Notes: a model not told the origin generated them from the letters alone. Shown: positions 12,056-33,866, counted from the first letter of the stretch. The stretch: DNA of 64,000 nucleotides from Watersipora subatra (GCF_963576615.1 NC_088711.1:63149248-63213247); one strand, 5' to 3'. Numbers and translations are program-made.

Positions 12056-14675
12056 CCCTTTGAGTCCTTGTGTCCCCCTCAGAGGACAGTCATAAACTAT
12101 ACAGTATCATCAACAAAAATGAATTATAGAAACTAAGAACCAGATTTCCTATTTAAGGGACAAATTGTGAGTTGTTCTCTCACAATTTTATATTTATTAC
12201 CTCCTTCAGTAGAGAGCTACAACAAAAACAAAATGGCTGCTTCCTGTTCTGATCCATTTGCTTCAACTTCTTCAGGTAAATTCTTCAATTAATTAAGTTT
12301 TTCTAGTGTTTAAAAAGTTGTGATTAGTTATTGTGGCTGTGAACATATTCCTCTGTCACAAGCTCAAAAAAGCTTTTCAAAAACGTTTTTGCTACTGTTT
12401 TTATTGGAAATAATTTTTCAATGTCCCTCACAAGGGACATTGGGTTTTGATGCCTATGAATTAGATCAACTTTAAATTTAAAGTTATGATGAATGTTTCT
12501 TTCTAACAGCTTTTTCATTTTATTTAATGGTTTTTATTTTATGCTAGCTAAAAAGTCTTTCACATTCCCACTAAATATTTTGCTGAACAGCTATAATTAA
12601 CAATACTGAAATAAAATAAATTTCGATTATCTTTACTATTAGGATTAATGTTAAACCTGAAGCATTTTTGTTTTTATTCATTTAGGACTACCAACGAAAA
12701 GACCATCAAGAAATTTAACTGACATTGATGCCATTGATGTATTAGAACAGCTTGACAACTCTGACCTAGACTTATGTTCAGATGACAGTGATGCAGATGT
12801 AGATTATGACCCTAGCAGTGCATCCCTATTGAATCATTCTGAGGAATCTGATGATGATGTTGAGCCACCACCATCAAAAAGGAGCAAAAAATCTTCAAAA
12901 AAAAACATGCTCATTCCGCAAAAGTGATAGCCTTGCCAGCAAGTTCAAAGTATTACATCAAACTGCTGAGATGGATGATTGTGAAAGCCCAGTAGAAGCC
13001 ATTAGCAAGTATTTTTCTAATAAAATATTTGAGTCAATGGCGGATTTAACCAATCGCTATCATACTCAGCATTTAGGTAAATCTCTGAAGGTGACGCCTG
13101 CTGAAATCAAAACATTTTTTGGAATCAGCCTGGTAATCGGATGCATCGGCATGAAGCGCCCTCAGGATGTATTGGAAGAAGAAAACCAAAGTGCCTATTG
13201 TTGCAAATGCGATGACTAGAAATCGTTTTTTTAAGATACGAAACAACTTGAAAGATGTAGATAATGTGCTCATAAGTGAAGAAGCTAAAAAAGAGGACAG
13301 GTTGTGGAAAGTTACACCATTAGTAGAGCATATCAGAAAGATCTGCACTGAATTACCACGAGAAAGTTTCTTAAGCATTGACGAGCAGATGATTTCGTTC
13401 ACAGGCAGGTGTCCAGCACGGCAGTATGTTCCAAGGAAACCAAACCCCACAGGTTTAAAAAACTTTGTTTTGGCGGGTTCAAGTGGACTAGTTTATGATT
13501 TTGAAATTTATAAAGGAGAAGGAACATTTGCTAAATTCAAGTTAAAGGATGGATCAGGAGGGCAAGGAGTAGGAGCGGTGCTTCGTTTAACAAACGATTT
13601 GGGGCCGGGCAAGCATGTGTTCTGTGACAGGTTTTTTACAACAATTCCACTGATTGAGCATTTAGCCAAGCGAAGTATCTCTCTTACTGGAACGATAAGT
13701 GCTAAATGTGTGCCAGTGCAGTTCTCTTCCGACAAGGTCATGAAATCAAAAGGAAGGGGTACAATGGAGCAATTTGTTACAGTGAGTAGCGGGAATGAAC
13801 CGAAAATGGTTCGACACAAAAAGCATTTCAATGGCGTCTTCTTTGCATGGATTGCATCCTGTTGAAGATTGTAAAAGATGGTGTAAGCAAAAAAAGCAAT
13901 TCATTACTGTACCCAGACCAGCGGTTGCTCAAAAATACAACTTATCGATGGGTGGTGTTGATCTTTGTGACCAAGCCATTTCTTACCACAGAGTAACAGC
14001 AAGGTCAAAATGATGGCCCATTCGCGTGATAAATCATCTTCTAGACTTGACAGTTAACAACTGCTGGCTTACTCAGAGACAATCCAACTCTTCAAACGAA
14101 CTCATGCAGCTATTTGGCTATCGTTTCATTATGGGAGAACAAATAATAGCATCAGCAGCAAAGGAAGCTGATAGTGATTACACGACAGATGACGAGCTGC
14201 AAACTACCAGAAAAATAGTTCCACTTCCAATGGCGTACAATCGGGAAAAGGGAGCAAAACATTTGCCAGAAGCAGTGAAACTGAATAATAGTGCTCGTTG
14301 TAGACGAGAAGGTTGCTTGAACAAAACTAGCATACGCTGCACAAAATGCAATGTTTTTTTGTGTATCAATGCAAGCAGAAATTGCTTCATGTTATTTCAT
14401 AAAAGTACCTGCTAGTTTTGCTTACAATTTTAAAATGTTGATTGCTGCTTTATGCCTTTATGCTTAGTTTTTATGTTGCATCTATAACAAGTGTTTTAGA
14501 CCACTTTTATAGTCACCAAGTTCCAGTGTCCTCTACAGGGGACAGTCAGTAGTGCTGCCGATAATATACATTTAGAAAGAAAACTTGGTTTTATGTGTTA
14601 TTTTGTCTAATTTTTTCATAGAAACATAATTGCAAGTTTAAAATATCTACTCAAAATCTCTTGGGTCTCAAAGGG
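12056..14675 (+). mobile_element. piggyBac-family DNA transposon, nearly full length
   Basis: A 2.6-kb element whose ends are CCCTTTGAG...CTCAAAGGG. Both ends are flanked by ATAT (12052-12055 and 14676-14679), where piggyBac elements normally show TTAA. Subterminal palindromes of TGTCCC...GGGACA type occur at 12071-12088, 12419-12442 and 14527-14544, likely transposase-binding sites, and a further 10-bp-arm hairpin lies at 12162-12188. Between the ends lies one spliced transposase gene on the plus strand. The near-complete ends and mostly readable transposase indicate fairly recent inactivation. Confidence 0.9.
12233..14415 (+). pseudogene. piggyBac transposase (DDE_Tnp_1_7), inactivated
   Basis: Exon 1 is 12233-12275 (MAASCSDPFASTSS), joined by a GT-AG intron to an exon from 12686. 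An acidic N-terminal region (DLDLCSDDSDADVDYD) precedes the transposase domain. The three catalytic aspartates are visible in LSIDEQMISF (about 13375), HVFCDRFFTTIPLIEHL (about 13615) and MGGVDLCDQ (about 13950). A cysteine-rich C-terminal zinc ribbon (CRREGC...CTKC...C) ends the protein at TAG 14413-14415. Three frame changes are apparent: in the A-run near 12895, near 13160 and near 13800. There is also an in-frame TGA at about 14011 where a basic residue is expected (RSK-stop-WPIRV). The gene is therefore dead although every domain is present. Relatives include the PGBD proteins of vertebrates. Confidence 0.9.
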
Positions 14676-15603
14676 ATATCTTCTATTTATGTGATAGTAA
14701 AAATTATGATTTTAAACATTAACCATTACAATTACTCACTCATGCAATAATGCTTTTTACAAGTGTCTGCTAATATGGTATTTAGAAGCCATTAATAATT
14801 TTTTGTATGAACAGTAGTTTTGGAGCATTGCAGCATATATGGAGTTTTCAACCTTTCTTCTTACCATATTTGTAATGTTGCAGCATATTTTGTGAATAGT
14901 CTACAGACAGATAAGTTTCAGCTGTTATTTATTCCACATCATTGTGTAGAATTCATGATAGCTCATTTGACATAAGTCGCATACACTATTGTATAATTTG
15001 TACAATAAGCTTACCAAATTTAACATCTTGTACTGCTGCCATGTCATCGTTAGGTTGGTGAACCATGTTGAAGTTGAGAGAACTACAAACTTGATAAAAA
15101 CATAATATTTTACTTTCATGCGCGTAGAATGATTGCTGAAATGGTTTTAAACACCTAAACATACTAACTTGTTGTTAGCCCTTTTACATGCTTACCGAGT
15201 AATGATAAAAAACTTCTTCACTCATTAGTTAACTGTCTTAAACTATAATGCACAGTTCTTTTATTTGTCATCAAATGACTAGTTGGGAAAAAAACTAGAA
15301 AAACCCAGCTGTTTTTCAACTAGAAAAACCCATAGTTGTTTTTCAAGCTATGGCCAAGTATGCATTAAGATTTTAGCCAGTTACAGAAACCTTGGTGCTT
15401 CAATGATCTGAACATGGGGCTCTACATAAAATGACTGCTTAACAACATAGTAGCAACAAATTTTGTTTTACATCTGAACATGGTTCAACAGGGCCTTTAA
15501 AAGGTTTGAGAGAATTTGGTAGAGTGAAAGCGGACTACAGATTTACATGCACTGGTTCTCCCATAATTAGCTTCTGACAGCGATCATCTCTGTTTGTCAA
15601 GGT
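14676..15603. other. Intergenic between piggyBac and ZCCHC9; no gene seen
   Basis: AT-rich, presumably holding the ZCCHC9 promoter and 5' UTR. A short direct repeat 'actagaaaaaccca' occurs at about 15293-15332. No further feature is supported. Confidence 0.3.
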
Positions 15604-18600
15604 ATGACTCGAACAGCCACAAAACCAGGTAAGAAAAAAAGAGCTCTTGATGCAACCCCTTGGGAAGAACTGTCATCGAATACCACAGTTAAAAAAGTGA
15701 AAAAGAAAACGGAAAAGTCGGGTAAAGCAGTCAGTTTGCCTGCTAAAGGTATGTAGAGTAACCAGTATCTTTACAGTGAACTAAAATAATTAAACCCTTG
15801 CATTCTCTCCATTCTTTTCTCATGTCAGCTCAATTATTTCTACTTTTCTTATTCTTTATCTTTACTTCATGTTGATTTCATTGCAGCTGATAAAACCGAA
15901 AAAAGGTTGAAGGCTATACCCGACGCAATCAAGGAAGTAAAGCGAATAAGGAAGTCTGAGTCTCGAAGAGTCAAACGCATTGCTGTGCGTGGCTCTGGCA
16001 AGGTAATAGGTTTCATCTTAATGTAAAACCATTGGCTGTAGTAGCCATATCATCATTGAATGCATTTCAAACATTCTGCATTGACAACGGTATAGTAATA
16101 ACCCCTTCTGCAGTGGTACTGGCTACAAACCAATTCTCTTAATCTTGTTAGAAACTAATATATTGAAATGCAACTAGTTATTTACCTGTTGAAGTTTTTT
16201 AAGTTGTTCTTTTGTATGTATGTCACTGAGTAAGTGCTACTTCATAAATTTTTTATGAGTAGAACCTAGATCAGGGGTAGGGAACCTATGGCTCTTGAGC
16301 CATATGTGGCTCTTTTGATGATTGCATCTGGCTCTTTGATAAATCAGTCGAGAAATAATCCATAAATTGGCTGTTAATTTAATGAACATAATAATACAAA
16401 TAATGCTGAAATTACAGTAATAATAAACAAAATAAAAAATAACGTTCATTTAATAAAGATATATTTTCATTTGCAGCTTTTTGATGTGGCGCTTGCAGCA
16501 GTTTCTAGTGCTTTCTGTACTACGCTCTGCGCAGGCCGCACAGAGACCGCGCGAGTCATTGTTAGATAAAAAGGTAAACCTTTCAAGCCAAAAGATGGTT
16601 AATTGAAAAACTTGTTATTTGAACATTGTTGTTCAAAATAAATCCAGTTTTCTTATACTCTAAAATTGCTCAAACATACTAAATTTGTTGTTCTTCCTTT
16701 TTCATTTTGTTTTCGAGTTTCAAAATGTACATATGGCTCTCCTAGGCTTAAATTTTAAAACATGTGTTTTTTGGCTCTCAGTCAAAAAGTTCCTAACCCC
16801 TAATCTAGATTTATGTATATACGTTGCAAGTTTTTCATTATGGTCTGTGTGTAACCTTTACTTTCATCGCTTCTGTTTTAGCATTGTTTTAACTGTCGTA
16901 AAACTGGCCATGTTCTCTCAAACTGTCCCAAAACAAACAAGCAAACAGAGGGAACAGGCATTTGCTTCAAGTGCGGTTCAACTAATCATACTTCGAAGTT
17001 TTGTAAAGTGAAAACCAAAGAGGGCGGTCAGGGTGAGTGACTAATGTGCTTTAAGTACTATAGATAGGTAAGTGACTAACATGCTCTAAATAGTATAAAT
17101 GTTTTAGATTAATAGCATGTTCTAATGCGGATAGGGTAACTTAAAATCTTCATGCTATCGCCACAAACGGGTGGTCTTTGACTAATTTTAGGCGCTTACC
17201 CATATGCCACATGCTTTGTCTGCAAACTAACTGGACACATATCTAAGGATTGTCCAAACAATGATCATGGCCTTTACCCGAATGGTGGTTGCTGTCTTGA
17301 GTGCGGATCTGTTAGACATTTTCGTAGAGATTGTCCAGTTGGACAGCGGAAAAAAGGTTAGTTATTTTACCCTCTATTGCAACTGTCTTTGGAGAATGGA
17401 ATATAAAAGACATGACATTTCAAAAGCAGTGTATAGGGTGCCGTGCTATAGCTTGTACTTATGATACCTTTCATTGAGTAATTAGTATATCTCTATGTAG
17501 CGGCAACACACTATCTCTCTAATGGCGACTGGGTGTGCAATTTGAAGTAGCAAGGTATTATGGGTATTTTTATGCAGTTGCTTCAACATATCAGTTATGA
17601 TAAAGCATAAAGGTCAAGAAGAAAAAATTGTGGCATGTAATGTGTGACTTGAATGTTCACGGTTTTTTCAATTATGTTCTATGCAAAACAATAAGCGACT
17701 GTCAGTTGTATCAATGTACAGTGTACCCTCGAGATACGATTACCCTGATATACGATTTTTTCACCTTACGAAGTCAAACATTGTGAGATCTTCACCTCGC
17801 TATACGAATTTTATTTCACCATACGATTGTGAGAAAAGTTTCGCCCGAGTTAAAATTTGGCGGTCGGTGTGCTCATAACGCACGTCGAAATAAAAAAGAC
17901 ACCGAAATATAGTTTGCCGAAAACATTTTCAGAACGTTTAGAAGAGACACGATGATCGACTTCTCTCATGTCAGCATTCCGCGTGGAAAATTTCGCGTAA
18001 AATACACAAGCGAAAGCAAATATTCATTTGTAGCGTTATTATATCTTTTACTATAAACTTTTAAGTCAGCATACGTATATAACTACAAGTATCTACATTT
18101 AATTCGTTAGCTATGAAATCTGAGACCGATACAAACGTTACAAAACGAAGGAAAAATGATTTATATGTCAACAAAGTTGGATGTCGTACATAAGAAGAGG
18201 CACCCGTATTATTAACACTGTCAAGGAATATGGTCGCAACCAATCAGCATTTGCAATTATTATTAAAACAAGAACTCCACTAAAGCAAGCACAAGAAGAA
18301 GCTTACGACTGAAGATTTGAAGGAGTTAGAAGGCCATGCACGCGATCAGCATTCAAAAGGAGCAACCAATTAGTAAGGGCGAGGAGGTAGAAGATACAGA
18401 AAACCCCCACATTGGCAGAAATGTTTCAAGTGTTTAATTTACTGATGTGGAATGGTACATTAAAACAATACATGTATAATATATATTATTTATCTCTTGT
18501 GTGGCACGTTTTTCATATTTTATTTGTTTCCTTTTGATTTTGTTTTATTTTCTTGTTTAACCATGTCTTTGCAGATGGGCTTGTTATCTTCTATGTGAAT

Positions 18601-20613
18601 ACAATTCATCGTATGTATGTAACTCATATAACTAGCTACTCAAGATAGTTGATGCATTCACATTACTTTCTGAAACTCGTTAAAGCCTTGTCCTCTAGTG
18701 TATAAATACGTACCAACTTTGTACGTATGGTTACATTGATTCTTGTGCACGTTTCATACAAGAAAAACTACTGTAGCACCTTCTGGATCCTTCTACAAGC
18801 GTTAGCTAGCCAGCAGTTTTTTGCATTGCACCAGCATTTTTTATTTTAAATCAGAAGAAAAATTGGACAGGACTAGACAACTTTCTTTCGCCTGCCAAAA
18901 ATTCAATATCATTACGTATTAAATTAACCTTCAAGTGTACAGCAACATAATTAACATTGATACGTTTTTACCTCCTCTCTGGTTTATTCGCTACATGTAC
19001 CAGCTAAAGTCACGTTACTCCAAAGGTATGTACGTCCTGTATAATACATGTAGTACATAGAATTTCATTTTTCTTTTCGGTAGCCATTAAATGGTCAGAT
19101 GCGTGAGAGGCCGCTTTCGATAACTGCATCGCTCGACCTTTTTTATTGAATTCTGGTTGAAAAAGGTTTCAACCAGACACGCTAAATTTTATAATGAAAG
19201 TGAAGACAGAAACTTATGAAGGATAAAATTTCGTGATAATAAGTTGAAATTCAGTAAACTAATTCAAAATACATACTAAAACATAAATTAGCATACTATT
19301 TTGATACTAATTTTCGATATGTACCGCATTTTTATAAAATTTTGGACAATTTTTATAAAATTTTGGACGATTTTTACCTTGCATTTTTCCATTGTATAAT
19401 AACAATGGTTTCTATACCCCGACATACGATTTTTTCACCATACGATGCCAACCTTAGAACGGATAAACATCGTATCTCGAGGGTGCACTGTATAAGCTAT
19501 CTTGTTTAAAACTGGAAGTATATGTTGTGTATACTTGGTAATACTGTTATAACTTTATATTGATGTTAACCGTTTTTGCATAGTGAAAGGGTTTAACTCT
19601 ACTAAAACTTGTCGACGCAGCAAATCCCTTCGGCTGTTGTAACGTCGGAGTGTAGACACATGTAGACACAAACCTTTGTGATGTCACAATATGGAAAGGA
19701 GCAAATTGATGGAAGATGAATGTCATGTCAGCACTTTACTTTTGGCAACACAAACGACAAAATACTCAATTGCTGTTCAGTAAAAGATCAAAATATAGAG
19801 GTGAACTTTACATAAATGCCAAGCTTTTAGGAAGTATATCACCTATATGCTCTCTGTACCTCTAAACCTTCAATAATGTATATACACATTGTGAATATGG
19901 ATGCTATTTACAAGCCATGAGTAAGTTTTAGCCACAATATAGAATTTTATAAGCATTAAAAGGCGAAGAAAAAGGAAGTAGGCACAAAATCTTACTTACC
20001 ACTGTAAGATTCATCGTAACTTGATGAGTTTTATTGATTTTGAGACAAGTCAGCACTAAATGGTGCATATGTGAATTGAAAATCAATTAAATTTCGTTCT
20101 ACTGTCCATACAAGTTTTTTATGTCCGCACAAGGTTTCTTATTAGTAAAAATGCCAAGTCGAATGCCACCATAACTCTTCTTCGTCTATCGTATGTTTAC
20201 ATCATCGTAACAATTCAAACAAGCAGCCATCAACAGATAAAAGCGCTATAACACAAAGCATGAATAACGTGCAATGTGCAATGTAAGCGTGGCATGAAAC
20301 TGAAAAACTGAAAGTGTTTGCATCAGACTGGTTATCCTTTGTCTAGTATTTTATACATAAAGTGCATATTCTACTCAAATAGTGAGGTATAGCAGTTGTT
20401 TGCTTGATTTCGTGTTTTTAGACTTAATTTTGTACAATTTATAAATAATACAAATCTAAAATAAGTTACTTGTTGACAGGTGTCACCAACTATACATTGT
20501 CTACCATGTCCAACTCGGAGAGTGCTGATGTTGAGCCCATGAAGGACGACCTCAACGCTGCACCAAAGAAGGTATTGAATAAAAGGAAGACAAAGTTTGT
20601 GGTAATGACTTGA
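15604..20613 (+). CDS. ZCCHC9: Zinc finger CCHC domain-containing protein 9 (ZCCHC9)
   Basis: Nuclear/nucleolar RNA-binding protein; yeast Air1/2 have similar CCHC arrays. Five exons join in phase: 15604-15748, 15887-16002, 16882-17032, 17192-17356 and 20480-20613, giving 236 residues (human 271). The start MTRTATKPGKKKRALDATPWEEL parallels human MTRWARV...PLPATSWEDM. A lysine-rich region (residues about 1-85) precedes four CCHC knuckles at about 89-102 (CFNCRKTGHVLSNC), 115-128 (CFKCGSTNHTSKFC), 145-158 (CFVCKLTGHISKDC) and 172-185 (CLECGSVRHFRRDC). The linker between knuckles 3 and 4, GLYPNGG, matches the family's GLYADGG. The last exon gives a lysine-rich tail ending KFVVMT. Intron 2 holds a hAT-type MITE and intron 4 a pogo/Tigger-type element. 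All donors and acceptors fit GT-AG and no break is seen. Confidence 0.95.
16272..16802. mobile_element. hAT-type non-autonomous element in ZCCHC9 intron 2
   Basis: Starts CAGGGGTAGGGAAC and ends GTTCCTAACCCCTA, imperfect TIRs of the hAT CAGGGG type. The flanks acctagat (16264-16271) and atctagat (16803-16810) form an 8-bp target duplication with one mismatch. At 531 bp it carries no transposase frame. 'Ggctct' words recur just inside both ends. Confidence 0.85.
17719..19490 (+). mobile_element. pogo/Tigger-like DNA transposon remnant in ZCCHC9 intron 4
   Basis: TIRs CAGTGTACCCTCGAGATACG and, at the right end, CAGTGCACCCTCGAGATACG, flanked by TA on both sides. Length is 1.77 kb. A second sequence, atacgattttttcacc, occurs just inside each end in the same orientation. 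Around 18150-18240 the plus strand shows a decayed helix-turn-helix-like transposase start (KRRKMISMSTKLDVVHKK), typical of the pogo/CENP-B N-terminus. The rest of the transposase is not recognisable, so this is an old internal deletion derivative. Confidence 0.8.
19491..20479. other. Rest of ZCCHC9 intron 4, no feature seen
   Basis: AT-rich intron sequence between the pogo-like element and the last exon. No coding exon, repeat array or transposon end is supported. Confidence 0.35.
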
Positions 20614-21229
20614 AAATCTGTGTACTTCATATAGAAGCCGACTTGAGATGCTGTACGGAGAGAAACCTAACATACCCTACATAGAGACTTGACTTCACAT
20701 CATCTGAGAGTTAACATGCAGCGCTTACAGAGGAAAGCTAGGGTTGTTTCTACCTCAGATGGAGATTCATAAGGGTACAGGGTCTCAGCAGATTTTGCTT
20801 TATGAGTTGGCAATTTGATTTCTACCCAGTCCAATGTTTACTGAAATCATGGAGTTATCTTTTCTATATAGATTGAGTGTAAAATTATATTTTATATTTC
20901 CGGTGGCATGAAGGTAAGGTGCTTGCTTACAGTGAAGGGATTGTGGAGAACAGTGCGACAGGTTGCACAAAATGATGCCATTAACCCTTTCAAGTAGAAA
21001 ACCTAAAGCTATGTCATCACTTGCTATATTACCTCTTCTAGCCATTTGATGTTGAGGTACATGATAGACATCTTAGCATTTGTCTATCTCATAACTGTAT
21101 TATTTCTACATCTTTTCGACATATCTTCAATTACATAATTTTAATAAGCATGTATTCCACTAACGATTAGAATTAAGTTGTCTGTTCTGTTCGCGCTGAA
21201 AGAACCTTCCATAGTTTAAGTAACAGATG

Positions 21230-21235
21230 TTTATT
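21230..21235 (-). promoter_or_regulatory. Poly(A) signal of DYRK1A (AATAAA, minus)
   Basis: TTTATT on the plus strand, AATAAA on the minus strand, some 230 bases past the DYRK1A stop codon. It is the first canonical signal I see on that strand. Confidence 0.6.
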
Positions 21236-21275
21236 GACAGAGTCGTCAAGTAGTTTCCTATACAAATATACAGGC

Positions 21276-21281
21276 AATAAA
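21276..21281 (+). promoter_or_regulatory. Candidate poly(A) signal of ZCCHC9 (AATAAA, plus)
   Basis: The first canonical AATAAA I find downstream of the ZCCHC9 stop at 20611-20613. It lies 41-46 bases beyond the DYRK1A signal on the other strand, so the two transcripts would overlap tail to tail. A variant signal could end ZCCHC9 earlier. Confidence 0.45.
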
Positions 21282-21461
21282 ATGTACTATAATATATTAC
21301 TGCATTACATGCTATCAGATACCACTCCTACATACAATATATACAGATATCCTAACATATACATAACAGACACACTTTGCTGCGAGCAGTTGTCTCCACC
21401 ACACACAGTCATCATTTGTCATGGTTAATAGCAATATAAAAAACAACAAATAGTTGGAAAC

Positions 21462-30520
<9,059 letters not shown>

Positions 30521-30599
30521 GGAGTCTTTTAAGCTTTACGCTCACTAGGTACCCTCAAACTCCATTATAGCCTACACAGCAAGTTCGCAATCACAGTAC

Positions 30600-31390
30600 A
30601 ATCATATCACGACATACGAGTACCCTAACATATGAGAAAATTGAAATATGACCAAGTTTCTACCTTCAAATATGAGACAGCTCTGAGAAATGAGCATACA
30701 AGCCGGTTTTCAATACGGTGACTGAGTGTTCAAGTATGTGAGACTTATCTTGGACTTTTTCTATATATATATTTCTTCTTATCTAGTATCTTGGACTTTA
30801 TTGTCAAATCAGTTCGAAAAAGGCCAGCTAAAAGTTATATTGAAAGCGAGGCAGAATGTGCCAAGCTGAAAAAAAAATAATGAAAAAATTAAAACAAAGA
30901 CAAAATTAGAGTTGAATTTTGAAAAGGATTGAAACTTAGCTTCAAGTGTCTGCTTATTAAGCTAAACTCATTTAAGTTAAATTCAAAGTTTATGTTGTAA
31001 CATAGAGTCATAATAGTCTAGTGTAATGAACGTGCTGTCTCAGTCTCTCACACTGCCGTTAGCTGCTATGTCTATCTTGAAGTTAAAAACTCCATACAGG
31101 ACTGTACATAGTAATGCTACATTTTATTGCAGATCATAACCACTAAATACGTAACTGTTACTTTGTGAGCGTAGGTAGTGAATTACAAGAGTTGAAAACA
31201 TGTTTTTCCTATCTCATATTCCTATATCCTAGTTTTAGGTGGGTTTTCATAGCACGGGAGCTGATTAACCGGTATTGAGTTATTTTATATAGGAAATATT
31301 GCTTTGAGATAGGAGTAAATTGACATACGAGCTCAATTGATGAACGCATTAAGCTCACGCGATGTCAAGTTATGACAGCACATTAAAAAC
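30600..31390. mobile_element. Possible old pogo/Tigger-like remnant upstream of DYRK1A
   Basis: 'cgacatacgagtaccct' at about 30610 and 'ttgacatacgagctcaattgatgaacgc' at about 31320 resemble the 'gatatacgattaccct' and 'gacatacgat' end sequences of the intact copy in ZCCHC9, and 'tatgag' words are enriched between. Ends are too decayed to fix. This region should also contain DYRK1A 5' UTR and promoter sequence, which I could not identify. Confidence 0.3.
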
Positions 31391-32845
31391 TGACCCGCAA
31401 TGTGAATTAAACAATTGCAACGCTGTTACTGGTAGCAATGGCACATACAAATCTTTACCTTTGTTTTAGCAGCAGGTAGAACGGAGCTGAACTTTTCAGG
31501 AATATCAGTGACTGGACTTTAGTTCATATGCTTTTAGATTCTGTAGATAGATAATGGAGATACAAATTACCTGTTAAAAGTTACTATAGTGAGCAATGAG
31601 GCACAAGAAATGATAATAGAACTACAAATTGCTAGTATAATAACCAATAATAACCAATTAAAATACAGATAATTAATAGAACATGAAAGTTGGTGACATT
31701 TGATATAAAATGACCAGAACTTGATAATTGCTTGAATGAAATAAAATGTAGATGTTAAAAGTGAACAATTTTACTTTAGTTTTTGAGGACGTATTTCCCA
31801 TAAACAAGATGGTAATAATCACTAGCAGGGCCTAGATACTCAAAAGACTAAAAACTCTTCAACTAAAGTACCGACATCAATACAAGCAGAGTGGCTAATG
31901 TGTCACCAATTATATTTTTAGCACTTGTTGAGTAAAGCAAATATAGCTGCCAGAAACGCTTATGGTCGAAGTACATAACCACAAATGATAATTTAACCAC
32001 AGCTAACATCCCAGATGATTCCTTTAATTAGCAGACACGGTGCCATTAGAACAACATTTGCATGTACCTTGATATCATAGCTCACAACTTAGTGAAAAAA
32101 ATACATCAGATTTCCTAAAAATCAAGCTATTACATCCAGGACACTAAATAATTCAAAGTTCAGTAGCATGGAGTCTAGTCATTCAGTGTCACAATGAGGT
32201 CACAATGAGGTTAAATTGTCAACAGTTGCTAGAATTTTAAAAATTTGCATTTCAATACAAAATTGTAAACAAAAAAACACACCATCGATAATTTAATTCT
32301 ACTCAGATAGAACATTACAGTCGCTTTGATAGTTATCCGTCTTGCTAGCAATAGAGAAAAAGTTTATTTTGAGAAACAAGAGAACTGCAAAGGCTTGCAG
32401 GCAACTAGTGTAATTGATGCATAGCTTACCACGATAATTAAATTAGCCACCATGACCTCAACCTAAATGTATGATACGATGGATATTAACTTTGTTTATA
32501 CCAGCAAAATAGACCATGAGACAAAAACAGAAAATAGTAAAGTCAAGTAAATTATGTGTATTGAAAGAAAAAGCTCTTTCTACATAACGCTGCTGCATAA
32601 TGTGAACTGGCAAGGTGTTGGTGTTATATGTTGTAAAGCAGTCCATTTCAACTTCACAGCCTGGCGAATAAGGATGCATGAAACCGACAGCATCCGAAAA
32701 AGATTAACAATGATAAGTTTATCTCTACAGATTCACTCACCTTTAGTTATATTGATATACAAATGTATATGTATATATATATGCTATGAATTATCTGAAA
32801 AGTCTAGCCCCCTGTACATAGTTATGGTCAAGATGCCAAATGATT
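31391..32845. other. Intergenic, no gene seen
   Basis: AT-rich; a short TA-rich microsatellite lies at about 32763-32785. No exon or transposon end is supported. Confidence 0.3.
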
Positions 32846-33866
32846 AAAGGTAAGGCCACACGAGACAAAATTCTCACGAAATCGGCGAAATTTGGACGAA
32901 ACGATTCGTACGAATTGAAATTTGGACGAATTCGTCCATCGTTGGTTGCGCACGATGAACGAATCCTGAATTGGACGAAAGGTCTGAAATTCCTACGACT
33001 CGTTGTTTGATTGGTCGGTTGAAAAGGTTAGTTGAATGTTGAAGGCCGTTTTCTTTTGCGCATGTTTGGACATATCTAAAAAAGATAACGATTTGCGAGT
33101 TTCTAGCCCGCAGTTCCTAACTCGGATTGAAAACTGTGTACTGTGTTGGCGATTATATGTAATCAGTAGCACCATGGACGTAATGGATTTATTTAATAGA
33201 AATATAACTGTTTTGTAGCTAGACTAATATTTGCTGAAAAGTCAGGTTCCAATATGTATTTAATAGAAATATAACTGCTTTGTAGCTAGGCTAATAATTG
33301 CTGAAAAGTCAGGTTCAAATTTGTATTGTAATTAGAAGAAAAAGTAAAACGGTTTTGTGGACAAGCCAAAACCTGCTGTAGTCATACAAAAGAACCGTTT
33401 TGCAATGTAGTACATACGTAATAGTTCGTAATAATATTATCAATGTACAAGCTCTATTCAAAAGTATACTAAAACCATTTACAACAACAGCCTACTACAA
33501 CTACTCAGTGCATCTAGCATTAGCAGTTTTGTAGTTGCATAGAAACGACCTTATTAACGCGCAGTTATATTGTAGGCGCCGAAATTAATTTACGTGTACA
33601 TTCCGCAACCGATTTTAGGAATTAGGAATTGCGACTAGAAACTCACAAATCGTTATCTTTATTAGATCTGACCCGCATGTTTGTACTGAAGCAAATGATT
33701 GAAACGGAATCGGCTTCAATTTATCACCGCGTTATGATTGGCTAGTTTAAAGTTAGTTTCGTACGAATCCGTGGTGGGGAAACTCCGTGTGGCAAGTCAG
33801 AAATTTCGTACGAATGGAATTTCCCAGATTAGTTGAAAATACACGATACGTGTGGCCCGACCTTTA
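32846..33866. mobile_element. 1-kb foldback element with long imperfect inverted arms
   Basis: Ends TAAAGGTAAGGCCACACG and, reversed, TAAAGGTCGGGCCACACG. The arms are imperfectly complementary over some 270 bp: for example 'aagataacgatttgcgagtttctag' near 33080 pairs with 'ctagaaactcacaaatcgttatctt' near 33640. 'Ttcgtacgaa' palindromes recur near both ends. The centre holds a 67-bp direct duplication (from 33191 and 33258). No coding capacity is seen and the superfamily is uncertain. Confidence 0.75.

Noticed and set aside
13073-13831. Minus-strand frames of 107-125 codons inside the piggyBac element
   Set aside because: Antisense shadows of the transposase.
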